Source of the DNA: CAZEHS01 sp964649745
GTDB lineage: Bacteria; Bacillota; Clostridia; Peptostreptococcales; Acidaminobacteraceae
Assembly (NCBI GenBank): GCA_964649745.1
Contig: CAZYQI010000045.1
Coordinates: 1-22,454 of the forward strand
Direction: 5' to 3'
DNA: 22,454 bases
Part shown: piece after piece, positions 21,466 to 22,454 of the stretch
Layout: each line of letters begins with the position of its first letter
How positions within the stretch are numbered: position 1 is the first letter of the stretch
Notes under the pieces: model-generated
Told to the model about the DNA's origin: nothing
What the model saw: the letters and a program-made list of their open reading frames with translations, nothing else
Databases searched by the model: none
Translations under genes and position numbers: made by a program

Positions 21466-21492
21466 CCTAGGGGTCAGGCACTACTTATCCAC
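21466..21492 (+). repeat. REP-like motif, family 1 (copy F, inside RAYT 3' end)
   Basis: Same sequence as copy E. The last codons of the RAYT gene (WISSA, stop) are written by this motif, so the repeat overlaps the end of the coding region. That is direct evidence linking the repeat family to this transposase. Confidence 0.75.
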
Positions 21493-22376
21493 TTATTCAG
21501 CAGTGTTTTTACCTGCACCCTTATTGCCACGTCACCCATTGCTGAATTTGTCTGCTTCGATACTGCCGCGGTACTAAGCTCCAACCGGTCTGCAACTTCG
21601 CGCTGAGTTATGACCGTATGCTCTTGCACAATGAGCATTAATACCTTTCTGGCATCTGTAAACCTGCGAACGCGACTTCTTCCTGTCAGCTCAGTGATTG
21701 TTATGCCGTGAAATTCGGCGACCGTTTCAATCAGCTCGCTTAAGGTCTTTCTAATCATTTTCTTATCCGATTTTTCCGGCTGATGATCCTTTGTTCCCTC
21801 TTCAAGCTCACCTGGTTTTAATGTACCGATTGTTTCCTCATCCTCGTCCATGTAATCCAGATAGCGATGGACGGCGTTTGCTTGCTTCTCTGAAAACAAG
21901 CTCAGTGGAAACTGGATATCCGTAAGACCCTTGTTGTTCTGATGGATGTAGTCCTGATGGCTGCTCCACCGATAGTTCAGACCCTCTTCAAGCTTAATAC
22001 GAACAGGATTCTGGTGGATATACCGGATCAGCATCAATAGGTAGCTATCTTTATTGCAGTGTATCGCCTTATACCGCTGCTCAAATACATGGCCGGTTCT
22101 TTTGTTTGTTCGGTTGTACAACTGAGTGTAATTCTGCTGAATTCCCTGCATGATTTTACTCAAGGGAACACTGCCAACTTCAATGATCATATGGGCATGA
22201 TTGGATAGGATTACCCAGCCGTATAGCTTGAAATCATACCGTTTTTTGTAGTCCTCTATCAGGGTTTTATACGCCTGCTTTTCTGTATCCGTTTTGAATA
22301 TCCAGTCCTTATTATTTCCACGGCAGATAACATGATACAAGGCTCCTGGATAATTAATCCGAGGTTTTCTTGGCAT
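21474..22376 (-). CDS. REP-associated tyrosine transposase (RAYT) with DnaA-IV-like tail
   Basis: A 300-residue single-strand DNA transposase of the Y1/IS200-like superfamily, RAYT group. Residues 1-150 form the catalytic domain: the N-terminal signature PRINYPGALYHVICRGNNKD, the HUH pair in LSNHAHMIIEVGS, the catalytic Tyr in QNYTQLYNRTNKRTGHVFEQ, and YIHQNPVRIKLEEGLNYRWS. Residues ~210-300 form a helix-turn-helix module resembling DnaA domain IV (LSELIETVAEFHGITITELT, then FTDARKVLMLIVQEH and TQREVADRLELSTAAVSKQ), often fused in clostridial members. RAYTs act on short palindromes (REPs). AGGAGAAC precedes the ATG. The 3' end lies in a 234-bp tandem duplication, and a truncated paralogue is 750 bp away. 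It appears intact. Confidence 0.93.
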   Translation of the reverse strand: MPRKPRINYPGALYHVICRGNNKDWIFKTDTEKQAYKTLIEDYKKRYDFKLYGWVILSNHAHMIIEVGSVPLSKIMQGIQQNYTQLYNRTNKRTGHVFEQRYKAIHCNKDSYLLMLIRYIHQNPVRIKLEEGLNYRWSSHQDYIHQNNKGLTDIQFPLSLFSEKQANAVHRYLDYMDEDEETIGTLKPGELEEGTKDHQPEKSDKKMIRKTLSELIETVAEFHGITITELTGRSRVRRFTDARKVLMLIVQEHTVITQREVADRLELSTAAVSKQTNSAMGDVAIRVQVKTLLNKWISSA

Positions 22377-22408
22377 TGGCGTTCTCCTGTTAGTCTACTC
22401 AAATCAGG

Positions 22409-22449
22409 ACCACCCGTCTAACGGGTGGTTTGCTTAGCCCTATAAGGGC
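22409..22449. repeat. Hairpins upstream of the RAYT gene (element-end-like)
   Basis: ACCACCCG-tctaa-CGGGTGGT (22409-22429) is a perfect 8-bp stem. It is followed by GCCCT-ata-AGGGC (22437-22449). Such paired hairpins are typical of IS200/IS605-type or RAYT element ends. The window stops a few bases later, so the end cannot be followed. Confidence 0.55.
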
Positions 22450-22454
22450 CTACT

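Larger units (their letters stand above)
21226..21693. repeat. Exact tandem duplication, 2 x 234 bp
   Basis: The unit at 21226-21459 is repeated at 21460-21693. By eye the only difference is A at 21231 against G at 21465, and a further two bases (GT) match at the outer junction. Each unit holds the last ~70 codons of the RAYT gene, its stop and the family-1 repeat. 234 is a multiple of three, so the frame is kept across the junction. The near-identity means the duplication is recent. Confidence 0.92.

Noticed and set aside
1..22454. tRNA, rRNA, riboswitch or CRISPR elements
   Set aside because: I looked for cloverleaf-like, rRNA-like and regular repeat-spacer patterns and saw none.

Overview
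This 22.4 kb window looks like a chromosomal segment of a Gram-positive Clostridia-type (Bacillota) bacterium. The evidence is strong Shine-Dalgarno (SD) sites, an HPr that keeps both His15 and Ser46, a LevR-type PRD/AAA+ activator, lactose/cellobiose-family PTS proteins and clustered short repeats with a REP-associated transposase. The exact genus cannot be read from the sequence alone.

Right-central region (about 7.7-20.2 kb): a regulon for a GlcNAc-containing disaccharide. A large sigma54-dependent LevR-type activator (17400-20132) has its own good sigmaA promoter. It is followed by a gap holding tandem TGCACAC boxes and a -24/-12 promoter. From that promoter ten tightly packed or overlapping minus-strand genes run: HPr, a BadF-type amino-sugar kinase, PTS IIB, IIC and IIA, a GH4 6-phospho-glycosidase, a DUF871/MupG-type (GH170) 6-phospho-glycosidase, nagA, nagB and ptsI (Enzyme I). 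A strong terminator ends the operon. The inferred pathway is uptake and phosphorylation of a GlcNAc disaccharide, hydrolysis by one or both glycosidases, kinase rescue of the unphosphorylated GlcNAc, then deacetylation and deamination to fructose-6-phosphate. All phosphorelay proteins (EI, HPr, IIA, IIB, IIC), the catabolic enzymes and the PTS-sensing activator are in one locus. No murQ etherase is present, which favours a GlcNAc-GlcNAc rather than a MurNAc substrate.

Left region (0-7.7 kb): a mosaic of small accessory units. These are a YdeI/OmpD-type gene, the C-terminal remnant of a DUF4143 ATPase, an AraC regulator/VOC protein/DUF5131 (phage Gp37/Gp68) operon, an internally deleted TetR pseudogene, an HTH-MNT/HEPN pair with an operator-like palindrome over its -10 box, a membrane-anchored TPR-like protein, and a PadR-LysE exporter pair with a perfect palindromic operator.

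Right edge (20.2-22.45 kb): a REP-associated tyrosine transposase (RAYT) with a DnaA-domain-IV-like C-terminus. Its 3' end is tandemly duplicated as an exact 234 bp unit. A truncated second RAYT copy is joined to a fragment of a second YdeI-type gene, and a 123-aa protein is built of two 59-residue repeats. Two short repeat families, with cores CAGGCACTAC and CGTCCC...GGGACG, recur across the window. They bracket several of the single accessory genes, which suggests a cassette-like history linked to the RAYT.
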